A stretch of 33,084 nt of DNA from Actinomycetota bacterium. GTDB lineage: Bacteria; Actinomycetota; Thermoleophilia; Solirubrobacterales; 70-9. The stretch spans positions 1 to 33,084 of the forward strand of contig JAFDWF010000215.1 in the NCBI GenBank assembly GCA_018268575.1, in the 5' to 3' direction. Position 1 is the stretch's first letter, and each line of letters opens with the position of its first letter. The notes beneath the pieces were generated by a model. The model saw only the letters and a list, made by a program, of their open reading frames with translations, had not been told where the DNA came from and searched no databases. The translations under genes were made by a program, and so were the position numbers. Shown piece after piece: positions 9,076 to 17,021 of the stretch.

Positions 9076-9599
9076 TGGCGCTATTCCCCGTGGCCGCGAA
9101 TGCCGAATGCTCGACCGCGAGCTGCATCACCTACGAAGTCGAAGAAGCCCCGCACGTCAACGAACCGACGACGAAGCCGAAGGAACACAAGTCGTCCGCT
9201 CATCACGAATCTTCTAACAACGCCAAGGCCGAAGGTTCCGGCGCCAAGGTCGGCACCGGATCCTCGGGCGAACCCGAATCGAAAGAATCGGAAGAAAGTC
9301 ACAAGTCTGGCGCTACTTCGAACGGGGGGAGCAACAATCCTCCCAAGTCTGGCGGTGGCGAAGGCGGCGGTGGCCCGAAGTCGGGCAACGAAGCCGGAGC
9401 CCAGTCGAAGGACAACATCGCCAACAGCAAGCCGTTGCCGACCGAGAGCCATGCGTCCGGGGGCGGCTCTTCACCGGTCGTGCCGATCCTGATCGCGGTC
9501 GCGGTACTCGCGGCGATCTCGATCGGTGTCGTGCTCTATCGCCAGCGCCGGTCCGGCGCGGGCCCCGACGGCAGCGTGTCCTCGCCCAACGCGAGCTAG
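8994..9599 (+). CDS. Secreted Ser/Gly/Lys-rich protein with C-terminal membrane anchor
   Basis: The family is not recognised. The 201-residue product has a signal peptide (RSSVRFSFALPLVLGLLALALFPVAANA, likely cut after ANA at 37), a short segment with two Cys (ECSTASC), and a low-complexity central region of about 110 residues rich in Ser, Gly, Lys, Glu and Asn. One transmembrane helix follows (162-182, PVVPILIAVAVLAAISIGVV) with a basic tail (YRQRRSG). This is the layout of a wall-spanning or stalk-like surface protein anchored by its C-terminus. The start was chosen from the upstream TAACCT box. The next gene, 29 bases downstream, encodes a secreted glycosidase, and the polysaccharide operon diverges, so a role at the cell surface is a reasonable inference. 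Confidence 0.7.
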   Translation: MRGAPHRPVRSSVRFSFALPLVLGLLALALFPVAANAECSTASCITYEVEEAPHVNEPTTKPKEHKSSAHHESSNNAKAEGSGAKVGTGSSGEPESKESEESHKSGATSNGGSNNPPKSGGGEGGGGPKSGNEAGAQSKDNIANSKPLPTESHASGGGSSPVVPILIAVAVLAAISIGVVLYRQRRSGAGPDGSVSSPNAS

Positions 9600-9617
9600 A
9601 ACCGCAAACGCACCGAC

Positions 9618-9624
9618 AGGAGGG
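9618..9624 (+). promoter_or_regulatory. Strong ribosome binding site
   Basis: AGGAGGG lies 4 bases before ATG 9629. It is one of the few classical Shine-Dalgarno sequences in the window and fixes the start of the glycosidase gene. Confidence 0.7.
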
Positions 9625-9628
9625 ATCG

Positions 9629-10777
9629 ATGCTTCAAGTCAGCAGGAAGACGCGCGCCCTGACGGCCGTGCTCGCGGTCGTCGTCGCAGTGGGAGCCTTC
9701 GCCGCGAGCGCCACGGCCCTGCCCGCCAAGTTCTTCGGCGTCGTGCCGCAATCGACGCTGAGCCAGGAAGAGTTCAACACCCTGCAGCAGGGTGGGGTGA
9801 AGAGCATGCGGGTGGCGATGATCTGGGGCGCCGTGCAGTCGAAACGGGGCGCCGCCTACGAATGGTCGAGCTTCGATCCGATCGTCGAACGCGCTGCCAA
9901 ATCCGGCATCGAACTGCTGCCGTTCGTCGTCGGCACCCCCAGTTGGGCGGTCCCGAACGTCAACGTGCCGGGCGCCGGCGGGGCGAAAGCCCCGGCCCGC
10001 CTGCCCGCCACCGGCACCGCGGCCACCGCATGGACGGCGTTCCTGAAAGCCGCGGTCGCCCGCTACGGCGCGGGCGGCACCTTCTGGAGCGAAAACCCGC
10101 TGGTCCCGGCCGACCCGATCCACACCTGGCAGATCTGGAACGAGCCGAATTTCAAGTACTTCGTCGCAAAGCCCAACCCGACCGAATACGGGAAGCTCGT
10201 CTCCTCCTCCTCGACCGCGATCAAGTCGGTCGACCCGACCGCCAAGGTGATCCTCGCCGGGCTCTTCTCGAAGCCCGCCGGCGGCCGCCGCGCGGTCGGC
10301 AAGAAGGTTGCCAACCCGACCAGCCCGAACTGGTTCGCCTCGTACTTCCTCGAACAGATGTACAAGATGAGCCCGGGGATCAAATCGAAGTTCCAGGGCG
10401 TCGCCCTGCACCCCTACGTGGCGCGCTACCGCCAGCTGCCGTCGGAGATCGAAGAAGTCCGCAACGTCCTGACGAAAGCGGGCGACGGCAGCAAGGGCCT
10501 CTGGATCACCGAGCTCGGCTGGAGCTCGGAACCGCCGCAGGGGCCATCGAACGTATTCGCGGTCGGCCAGGCCGGCCAGGCACGCGAACTGAAAGGCGCC
10601 TTCACCCTGCTGAAAGCCGACCAGGTGAAATACCGCCTCCAGCGCGTCTACTGGTTCTCGGTCGACGACGCCGCGGAAACCTGCAACTTCTGCAACGGCT
10701 CCGGGCTGTTCAAGAAGGGCTTTGTCCCGAAGAAGTCCTGGACCGAATTCGTGAAGTTCACCGGCGGCACTCCGTAA
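9629..10777 (+). CDS. Secreted clan GH-A glycoside hydrolase (GH39/cellulase-like)
   Basis: The 382-residue product has a signal peptide (residues 1-30, ending ASATA) and a single TIM-barrel domain. The acid/base Glu is in IWNEPNF (E172) and the probable nucleophile Glu is in LWITELGWSS (E295). Both sit at the ends of strands 4 and 7 as expected for clan GH-A retaining enzymes. Other barrel signs are SMRVAMIWGAVQ (strand 2), LLPFVVGTPSWA (strand 3) and VALHPYV (strand 6). The substrate cannot be fixed; glycosidases of this type are often found next to polysaccharide operons, where they trim the polymer. It follows the anchored secreted protein closely and may share its transcript. Confidence 0.82.
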   Translation: MLQVSRKTRALTAVLAVVVAVGAFAASATALPAKFFGVVPQSTLSQEEFNTLQQGGVKSMRVAMIWGAVQSKRGAAYEWSSFDPIVERAAKSGIELLPFVVGTPSWAVPNVNVPGAGGAKAPARLPATGTAATAWTAFLKAAVARYGAGGTFWSENPLVPADPIHTWQIWNEPNFKYFVAKPNPTEYGKLVSSSSTAIKSVDPTAKVILAGLFSKPAGGRRAVGKKVANPTSPNWFASYFLEQMYKMSPGIKSKFQGVALHPYVARYRQLPSEIEEVRNVLTKAGDGSKGLWITELGWSSEPPQGPSNVFAVGQAGQARELKGAFTLLKADQVKYRLQRVYWFSVDDAAETCNFCNGSGLFKKGFVPKKSWTEFVKFTGGTP

Positions 10778-10802
10778 GGGGCGGCCCATCAACGTAGCTG
10801 CG

Positions 10803-10808
10803 TAAGAT
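10803..10808 (+). promoter_or_regulatory. Leaderless-type -10 box TAAGAT
   Basis: TAAGAT ends 7 bases before TTG 10816. There is no Shine-Dalgarno sequence, so the large helicase is probably translated from a leaderless or nearly leaderless transcript. Confidence 0.5.
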
Positions 10809-10815
10809 CGGTGGG

Positions 10816-13800
10816 TTGGCGACTCGCTCGAAACCCACCCCCGCATCTGACCCGCTGGCGCCGTTCTCGGCGGCGACGCGACGCTGGTTCGAGGCCTCCT
10901 TCGAGGGGCCGACGCCCGCCCAGGCAGGCGGTTGGGAGGCGATCTCGGGTGGCGACAACGCGCTGATCTGCGCGCCCACCGGCTCCGGCAAGACGCTCGC
11001 CAGCTTCCTCTGGGGGATCGACAAGCTGGCGCGGGAGCCCGAACTGGGCACCGGCGTGAAGCTGGTCTACATCTCGCCCCTGAAAGCGCTCTCCTACGAC
11101 ATCGAGCGCAACCTCCGCGCCCCGCTCCGCGGCATCGGTGCCGACATCGCGGTCGGCATCCGCACCGGCGACACCTCGCAGAAAGACCGCCGGGCGATGG
11201 CCAAAACGCCGCCCGACATCCTCATCACCACCCCGGAGTCGCTCTACCTGATGATGAGCTCCAGCGTCCGCGAGATCCTCACCGGTGTCGAGGCGGTAAT
11301 CGTCGACGAGATCCACGCCGTGGCCCAGACGAAGCGAGGCTCGCACCTCGCGCTGACCCTGGAGCGCCTCGACCACCTCGTCCGCACCTCGGGCGCCTCA
11401 GAGAGTTCGGGCATCCAGAGGATCGGGCTGTCGGCAACGCAGAGGCCGTTGGAGAGAATTGCCCAGTTCCTCGTCGGGCCCAAGCGGGAGTGCAAGATCG
11501 TCGACGCCGGGACTCGCAAAGACCTCGATGTCGAAATCGTGGTGCCGGTCGAGGACATGAGCGACCCGGGGGCGCCCGCCTATCCGTCGGAGAACGGCAC
11601 CGCGCAGCCGAGCGAAATCGAGCCGAGTGCCCACCTGCGCTCGATCTGGCCGGCGATCTACCCGGAGCTGCTGCGCCTGGTCCAGGAGCACACCTCGACG
11701 ATCGTCTTCGTCAACAACCGCCGCGCCGCAGAGCGCCTCGCCAAGCGCCTGAACGAGCTCGCCAACGGCGAAGGCGAGGCGGAGCTCCCGGCGACGGAGC
11801 ACGGTGGCCACGAGGAGGCCAAGCGCCACGCCGACACCGGCGAGGTGCCGGCGCAGGTCGAGATCGCCCGCGCCCACCACGGCTCGCTCTCCCACGAGGA
11901 GCGGACCCTGGTCGAGGAGATGCTGAAGTCCGGCGAGCTCCCCTGCCTGGTCGCCACCTCCTCGCTCGAGCTCGGCATCGACATGGGCGCCGTCGACCTG
12001 GTGATCCAGGTCGAGTCGCCGAAGTCGGTGACCCGCGGCCTGCAGCGGATCGGCCGCGCCGGGCACGGCATCGGCGAGACCTCGAAAGGCCGGATCTTCC
12101 CCAAATACCGCGGCGACCTCTTGGAGTGCGCGGTGGTCACGCGGCGGATGCGCGAGGGAGAGATAGAGGAGACGGTGATCCCGCAGAACCCGCTCGACGT
12201 GCTCGCCCAGCACCTGGTCTCGATGGCGGCCCTCGACGAGTGGGGAGTCGACGAGGTCGAGCAGGTCGTCACCGCTACCCAGTCCTTCCACGACCTCTCG
12301 CGCGAGCAACTGGAGAACGTGCTCGACATGCTCGACGGCCGCTATCCCTCCGACCGCTTCGCCGAGCTGCGCCCGCGGATCGTCTGGGACCGGATGGAGG
12401 GCCGGATCCACGGCCGCAAAGGCGCCCGCCAGCTGGTCGTCACCAACGCCGGGACGATCCCCGACCGCGGCCTCTACGGCGTCCACCTGCCCGATGGCCG
12501 GCGGGTCGGCGAGCTGGACGAGGAGATGGTCTACGAGGCCCGCCCCGGCCAGACCTTCCTGCTCGGCGCCTCGACCTGGCGGATCGAGGAAATCACCCGC
12601 GACCGGGTGATCGTCACCCCGGCCCCCGGCGCCCCCGGCGCGGTGCCGTTCTGGCGCGGCGACGGGATCGGCCGCCCCGCCGAGCTCGGCAAGGCGATCG
12701 GCGCCTTCGCCCGCGAGGCGGTCGCGCGCGAGCCCGCCGACCTCGCCAAGGAGTACGACCTCGACCAGCGCGCCGCCAACAACCTGGTCGCCTACCTGCG
12801 CGAACAGCAGGACGCCACCCGCGTCGTCCCCTCCGACCAGACGATCGTGGTCGAGCGCTTCCGCGACGAGATCGGCGACTGGCGCCTCTGCGTCCTCTCT
12901 CCCTACGGCGGCCGCGTGCACGCCGCCTGGGGCCTCGCGCTCGCCGCCAAGATCCGCAAGGAGCGCGACCTCGAGGCCGACGCGATCTGGTCCGACGACG
13001 GGATCGTCATCCACCTCCCAGACGCGGACGAGCCGCCGCCCGCCGACCTGGTGCTGATCGAGCCCGACGAGCTCGAGGACCTGATCGTCGGCGAGCTCTC
13101 CGGCTCGGCCCTGTTCGGCGCCCGCTTCCGCGAGAACGCCTCGCGCTCGCTCTTGATCCCGCGCGCCTACCCGGGCAAACGCACGCCGCTCTGGCAGCAG
13201 CGCCTGAAGTCGCAGTCGCTGCTCGAAGTGGCGCGCGACTTCCCCCGCTTCCCGGTGATCCTCGAGACCTACCGCGAGTGCCTGCAGGACGTCTTCGACC
13301 TGCCCGCGCTCACCGACCTGCTGGAACGGCTGCACGCGCGCTCGCTCAGCCTGGTCGAGGTGGAGACGCCGACCGCCTCGCCCTTCGCCTCCTCGCTCCT
13401 CTTCGACTACGTCGCCACCTACATGTACGAGGGGGACACGCCGAACGCCGAGCGGCGGGCGGCGGCGCTGGCGCTCGACCGCGACCTGCTGCGCGAGCTG
13501 CTCGGCCAGGAGGAGCTGCGCGAGCTGATCGACCCGGAGGCCCTGGAGGAGGTCGAAGAGCAGCTCCAGCACCGCACCGAGGCGGGCCGCGCCGGCGACC
13601 GCGACGCGCTCCAGCAGATCCTTCGCAACCTCGGCGAGATGACCACCGAGGAGGCCGCCGAGCGGGTCGCCGCGGGCTACTCGGCCGCCTCGATGCTGGA
13701 GAAGCTGGCCGGGGAGCGGCGGATCGCCAAGGTGCGGATCGCGGGGGAGGAGCGCTGGATCGCCGCCGAGGATGCCGGGCTCTACCGCGACTCGCTCGGC

Positions 13801-15318
13801 GTGCCGCCGCCGCCCGGGCTGCCGGAGACCTTCCTCGAGGAGCACCCCGACGCGATGCGCGCCCTCGTCCGCCGTTACGCCCGCACCCACGGCCCCTTCC
13901 CGACCGGCCGGCTGGCGCAGCGCTACGGCGTCGACCCGGGCCCGGCGCTGCGCGAGCTGGAGTCAGAAGGCGCGCTGGTCCGCGGTGAGCTCCTTCCCGG
14001 CGGCAGCGAGCGCGAGTGGTGCGACTCCGACGTGCTGCGCCGGGTGCGGCGTGCCTCGCTGGCCCGCCTGCGCAAGGAGGTCGAGGCGGCCGACCGCACC
14101 GAGCTGGCCCGCTTCCTGCCGAGCTGGCAGAACGTCGACGCCTTCCGCCCGGCGGGCGCCGGCCCCGACCGCCTGCGCGAGGCGCTGGTGCCGCTGCAGG
14201 GCGTCGCCCTCACCCCGAAGGTCTGGGAGAACGACGTGCTGCCGCGCCGGCTCGGCGCCTACTCGCAGAACTGGCTCGACCAGCTCTGCACCAGCGGCGA
14301 GCTGATCTGGATCGGGGCGGGCAGCCTCGGGAGGAGCGATGGCCGCGTCGCCCTCTACTTCCGCGAGGACGTGCGCCTCGCCGGGCCGCCGCCCGGCAAC
14401 GGCAAGCTGGAGATCCCGCGGGGGGAGGTCCACGACGCGATCCGCGAGCGCCTCGCCGCCGGGCCGTCGTTCTGGCTCGACCTGGTCGCCGACCTCGAGC
14501 AGCCCGCCGAGGAGCTCCACACCGCGCTCTGGGACCTCGCCTGGGCGGGCGAGGTGACCAACGACGCCTTCTCGCCGCTGCGCGCGCCGCGCCTGCGGGC
14601 GGTGCCGAAGGCCGAACGCGGCGGCCGCCGCTTCGCCCGCCGCCGTGCCAGCACCGGCGCCACCGTGCAGGGCCGCTGGTCCCTGACCGCGCCGATCTTC
14701 GCCGGCGCCCCCGGGCCCGGCGCCCGCCTCCGCGCCCAGGCCGAGCTGATGATGGAGCGCTACGGGATCGTCACCCGCGAGACGGTGCTCGCCGAGGGCG
14801 TCCCCGGCGGCTTCTCGACCCTCTACTCGGAGCTCGGCAACCTGGAGCTGCTGGGGACGGCGCGGCGCGGGTACTTCGTCGAGGGGCTCGGCGGCGCCCA
14901 GTTCGCCCTCCCCGGCGCGGTCGAGCGCCTGCGCTCGCTGCCCGAAGCCCAGGGCGAGTACCTGGTCCTGGCGGCTACCGATCCGGCCAACCCCTACGGC
15001 GCCTCGCTGCCCTGGCCGAAGCTCGAGGGCGGCCGGCGCCCCGGCCGCACCCCCGGCGCCTACCTCTTGCAGCGCGACGGCGAGCCCGAGGTCTTCGTCG
15101 AGCGCGGTGGCCGCGGCCTCCTGCGCCTGCGCGAGATGGGCGAAGAGGAGCTCGGCGCCGCGATGCAGGCGCTCGCCGAGGCGGTCAGTGCCGGCCGGCT
15201 GCCGAAACTGGCGATCGAGAAATTGGACGGCGAGGCGGTGATCGGCTCCGGCCACGAGGAGGCCCTGATCGGGGCCGGCTTCAGTCGCGGCCCCCGCAAA
15301 CTCACCGCGTCGGCATAA
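10816..15318 (+). CDS. Large ATP-dependent DNA/RNA helicase Lhr
   Basis: The 1500-residue product matches the size of full-length Lhr (E. coli about 1540), an SF2 3'-to-5' helicase of DNA repair. The motor domains carry motif I APTGSGKT (53-60), motif Ib TTPESL, motif II DEIH (164-167), motif III SAT (206-208), motif IV region IVFVNNRR and motifs V/VI SLELGIDMGAVDLVIQVESP and QRIGRAGHG (410-418). Winged-helix and Lhr-specific beta regions follow (from about 460). The long C-terminal half, found only in full-length Lhr, contains AHLxxxxG-free winged-helix-like segments and ends near KLTASA. The start is TTG 10816 under a TAAGAT box. The stop codon overlaps the promoter of the following Crp/Fnr gene. 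No other repair gene is adjacent. Confidence 0.95.
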   Translation: MATRSKPTPASDPLAPFSAATRRWFEASFEGPTPAQAGGWEAISGGDNALICAPTGSGKTLASFLWGIDKLAREPELGTGVKLVYISPLKALSYDIERNLRAPLRGIGADIAVGIRTGDTSQKDRRAMAKTPPDILITTPESLYLMMSSSVREILTGVEAVIVDEIHAVAQTKRGSHLALTLERLDHLVRTSGASESSGIQRIGLSATQRPLERIAQFLVGPKRECKIVDAGTRKDLDVEIVVPVEDMSDPGAPAYPSENGTAQPSEIEPSAHLRSIWPAIYPELLRLVQEHTSTIVFVNNRRAAERLAKRLNELANGEGEAELPATEHGGHEEAKRHADTGEVPAQVEIARAHHGSLSHEERTLVEEMLKSGELPCLVATSSLELGIDMGAVDLVIQVESPKSVTRGLQRIGRAGHGIGETSKGRIFPKYRGDLLECAVVTRRMREGEIEETVIPQNPLDVLAQHLVSMAALDEWGVDEVEQVVTATQSFHDLSREQLENVLDMLDGRYPSDRFAELRPRIVWDRMEGRIHGRKGARQLVVTNAGTIPDRGLYGVHLPDGRRVGELDEEMVYEARPGQTFLLGASTWRIEEITRDRVIVTPAPGAPGAVPFWRGDGIGRPAELGKAIGAFAREAVAREPADLAKEYDLDQRAANNLVAYLREQQDATRVVPSDQTIVVERFRDEIGDWRLCVLSPYGGRVHAAWGLALAAKIRKERDLEADAIWSDDGIVIHLPDADEPPPADLVLIEPDELEDLIVGELSGSALFGARFRENASRSLLIPRAYPGKRTPLWQQRLKSQSLLEVARDFPRFPVILETYRECLQDVFDLPALTDLLERLHARSLSLVEVETPTASPFASSLLFDYVATYMYEGDTPNAERRAAALALDRDLLRELLGQEELRELIDPEALEEVEEQLQHRTEAGRAGDRDALQQILRNLGEMTTEEAAERVAAGYSAASMLEKLAGERRIAKVRIAGEERWIAAEDAGLYRDSLGVPPPPGLPETFLEEHPDAMRALVRRYARTHGPFPTGRLAQRYGVDPGPALRELESEGALVRGELLPGGSEREWCDSDVLRRVRRASLARLRKEVEAADRTELARFLPSWQNVDAFRPAGAGPDRLREALVPLQGVALTPKVWENDVLPRRLGAYSQNWLDQLCTSGELIWIGAGSLGRSDGRVALYFREDVRLAGPPPGNGKLEIPRGEVHDAIRERLAAGPSFWLDLVADLEQPAEELHTALWDLAWAGEVTNDAFSPLRAPRLRAVPKAERGGRRFARRRASTGATVQGRWSLTAPIFAGAPGPGARLRAQAELMMERYGIVTRETVLAEGVPGGFSTLYSELGNLELLGTARRGYFVEGLGGAQFALPGAVERLRSLPEAQGEYLVLAATDPANPYGASLPWPKLEGGRRPGRTPGAYLLQRDGEPEVFVERGGRGLLRLREMGEEELGAAMQALAEAVSAGRLPKLAIEKLDGEAVIGSGHEEALIGAGFSRGPRKLTASA

Positions 15319-15319
15319 T
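15314..15319 (+). promoter_or_regulatory. -10 box CATAAT for Crp/Fnr gene
   Basis: CATAAT overlaps the stop codon of the helicase gene and ends 8 bases before GTG 15328, again the leaderless spacing. Confidence 0.45.
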
Positions 15320-15327
15320 CGACAGGG

Positions 15328-16026
15328 GTGTCCGAGACGACGGAGCAGAGTGCGGTCGAGCTGCTGAGGAGCGTGCCGCTCTTCGCCGACCTCGAGGAGG
15401 GAGAGCTGGAGCGCTTCTCCCACGTCGCCGTGCCCCGATCCTTCCCCGCCGGAACGCGGGTCTTCCACGAGGGCGACAGCTCCGACGCCTGCTACATCGT
15501 CAGCGAAGGCAGCTTCCGCGTCACCCGCGAACACTCCGATGGGCGGGCGATCACGCTGGCGACGCTCGGGCCGGGGGAGATCTTCGGTGAGCTGGCGATG
15601 CTCGACGGCGACCGCCGCTCCGCCTCGGCCGAGTCGATCACCGACGGCACCCTGCTGGCGCTGCCCGCCAACGACGTCCGTAGCCTGCTGGCGCGGAACC
15701 CGGAAATCGCGCTGAAGCTGGTGGCCGGGCTGGTCCGCAGATTGCGCGCCGCCAATGCGCGGCTCTCGCGCCAGTCCTTCCAGACCGTGCCCAGCCGGGT
15801 CGCCGGGATCCTCCTGCAGCTGAGCCGCGAAGGCCAGGACGGCGACGGCGAGCCGACCGAGGTGACGATCCGGATGAACCAGACCGACCTCGCCCAGCTG
15901 GCGGGGACCTCGCGCGAGTCGGTGAGCCGCTTCCTGGCGGAGCTCGAGCGGGCTGGCGTGGTGCGCTCCGGGCGCGGCCGGGTCACCGTGCTGCAGCCGG
16001 GGAAGCTGCGCAACTACATCTACTGA
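15328..16026 (+). CDS. Crp/Fnr-family transcriptional regulator
   Basis: The 232-residue product has an N-terminal cyclic-nucleotide-binding fold (about 10-125). Its phosphate-binding cassette reads GEIFGELAMLDGDRRSASAES, in two parts: FGELAML with the Gly-Glu pair, and the Arg before SASA that contacts the cyclic phosphate in cAMP receptors. A long dimerisation helix (about 125-150) follows. The C-terminal winged helix-turn-helix (about 160-225) has MNQTDLAQLAGTSRESVSRF as the recognition element. There are no N-terminal cysteines for an Fe-S cluster, so it is CRP-like rather than FNR-like. Targets cannot be told. GTG is chosen because the CATAAT box lies just before it. Two hairpins follow the stop codon. 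Confidence 0.92.
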   Translation: MSETTEQSAVELLRSVPLFADLEEGELERFSHVAVPRSFPAGTRVFHEGDSSDACYIVSEGSFRVTREHSDGRAITLATLGPGEIFGELAMLDGDRRSASAESITDGTLLALPANDVRSLLARNPEIALKLVAGLVRRLRAANARLSRQSFQTVPSRVAGILLQLSREGQDGDGEPTEVTIRMNQTDLAQLAGTSRESVSRFLAELERAGVVRSGRGRVTVLQPGKLRNYIY

Positions 16027-16035
16027 CGACGCAGG

Positions 16036-16139
16036 GGGCGAGCGAGGTGGCTCCCTCCCTCACAACAGCATGGAGGTTCGTTCGGGAGCCACCTCGCTCG
16101 CCCGGCGCGCCGCTGCGGGGATCGCTAAAGCGCGCCGGG
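16036..16139. terminator. Paired hairpins between convergent genes, probable bidirectional terminator
   Basis: The first hairpin pairs 16036-16055 with 16084-16103 perfectly (20 bp, 28-base loop). The second pairs 16101-16110 with 16130-16139 (10 bp) and includes the stop codon of the minus-strand gene. No U-tract follows, as is common for high-GC actinobacterial terminators. The position between two convergent 3' ends supports termination. Confidence 0.6.
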
Positions 16140-16286
16140 GGCGTCGTGGCCGATCGCGACGAGGATCCCGACCAGGGCGAGGATGCCGAAGACGCCGTAC
16201 TCCCAAGGGATCTGCGTGACTAGGTAGATGGCGACCCCGACCGGGACGAGGAGCGCGAGCAGGCCGACGATCGTGCGGGCGGTCAT
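16125..16286 (-). CDS. Small two-helix membrane protein
   Basis: The family is not recognised. The 53-residue product consists almost entirely of two hydrophobic segments (TIVGLLALLVPVGVAIYLV and YGVFGILALVGILVAIG) separated by a QIPWEYG turn, with a short polar C-terminus (HDAPGAL). ATG 16286 is preferred. A GTG at 16316 would add 11 hydrophilic residues but starts inside a long palindrome. High hydrophobicity in one frame between flanking genes, with a terminator-like structure at its end, supports a real gene, but it could be a chance frame in GC-rich DNA. Confidence 0.5.
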   Translation of the reverse strand: MTARTIVGLLALLVPVGVAIYLVTQIPWEYGVFGILALVGILVAIGHDAPGAL

Positions 16287-16302
16287 CGGGGCGACCTTAC
16301 CG

Positions 16303-16353
16303 CCGTGCGTTCGCACTTTCCCACACTATGTGGGGGAAAGTGCGAACGCACGG
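16303..16353. repeat. Perfect 20-bp-stem palindrome over a divergent promoter region
   Basis: Bases 16303-16322 pair exactly with 16334-16353. The right arm ends one base before the TAGCCT box of the pcm gene, so it covers the -35 region. It lies between divergent starts and therefore is not a terminator. Its sequence is unrelated to the other hairpins in the window. Confidence 0.85.
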
Positions 16354-16354
16354 G

Positions 16355-16360
16355 TAGCCT
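16355..16360 (+). promoter_or_regulatory. Leaderless-type -10 box TAGCCT for pcm
   Basis: TAGCCT ends 6 bases before ATG 16367. It is identical in sequence and nearly identical in spacing to the box before the gene at 602. Confidence 0.5.
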
Positions 16361-16366
16361 CGGCAG

Positions 16367-17005
16367 ATGAGCGACTACGCCGAACGGCGTGCCCGGATGG
16401 TCGAGCATCAGCTGCGCGGGCGGGGGATCCGCGACGAGCGCGTGCTGGCGGCGATGGGCGAGGTGCCGCGCGAGGCCTTCCTGCCCGAGCACCGGCGCGA
16501 CCAGGCCTATGTCGACGCGGCGCTGCCGATCGGCTCCGAGCAGACGATCTCCCAGCCCTGGATCGTCGCCGCGATCCTGCAGGCGCTGGAGCTGCGCGGT
16601 GACGAGGAGGTGCTGGAGGTAGGCACCGGCTCCGGTTACTCGACCTGCCTGCTGGGCCGGCTGGCGGCCCACGTGATCAGCGTCGAGCGCCACGCCGGCC
16701 TCGCCCGCGCCGCCGCCGAGCACCTGCGCGCCCGCGAGGCGACGAACGTCGAGCTGATGGTCGGTGACGGCAGCCGCGGCGTCCCCGACCGCGCCCCCTT
16801 CGACGCCATCGCCGTCCATGCCGCCGCCCCGGCGCCGCCGCCCGCGCTGGCCCGGCAGCTCGCCGAGGGCGGCCGCCTGGTGGTGCCGGTGGTGACCGGG
16901 CCGGAGGAGATGCTGACAGTGCTCCACCGCCGCGGTGCCGAGCTCGAGACGACCGCGATCGCCCCCTGTCGCTTCGTCCCCCTGATCGGCGCCGAGGGGT
17001 TTTAG
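16367..17005 (+). CDS. pcm: Protein-L-isoaspartate O-methyltransferase
   Basis: The 212-residue product repairs isoaspartyl residues in aged proteins by S-adenosylmethionine-dependent methylation in the cytoplasm. Hallmarks are MVEHQLRGRGIRDERVLAAM at the N-terminus, the substrate-loop motif GSEQTISQPWIVA (56-68), the SAM-binding motif I VLEVGTGSGYSTCLLG (82-97), the acidic SVERHAGLA end of strand 2, and the post-I motif VGDGSRG. The length is normal for the bacterial enzyme. It starts under a leaderless-type box that abuts a long palindrome. A nitronate monooxygenase gene follows 16 bases downstream and may be co-transcribed. Confidence 0.93.
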   Translation: MSDYAERRARMVEHQLRGRGIRDERVLAAMGEVPREAFLPEHRRDQAYVDAALPIGSEQTISQPWIVAAILQALELRGDEEVLEVGTGSGYSTCLLGRLAAHVISVERHAGLARAAAEHLRAREATNVELMVGDGSRGVPDRAPFDAIAVHAAAPAPPPALARQLAEGGRLVVPVVTGPEEMLTVLHRRGAELETTAIAPCRFVPLIGAEGF

Positions 17006-17021
17006 GACGCGCCGTGCGCTG

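Noticed and set aside
9437..9599. LPTES before the C-terminal helix of the secreted protein, as a possible sortase signal
   Set aside because: Sortase motifs need Thr at the fourth position (LPxTG), but here it is third. The tail after the helix is also long for a sorting signal.
10816..15318. Long antisense and alternate-frame ORFs across the helicase and other genes
   Set aside because: They are typical by-products of very GC-rich coding DNA; their products are Arg/Ala/Pro-rich low-complexity sequences with no family resemblance.
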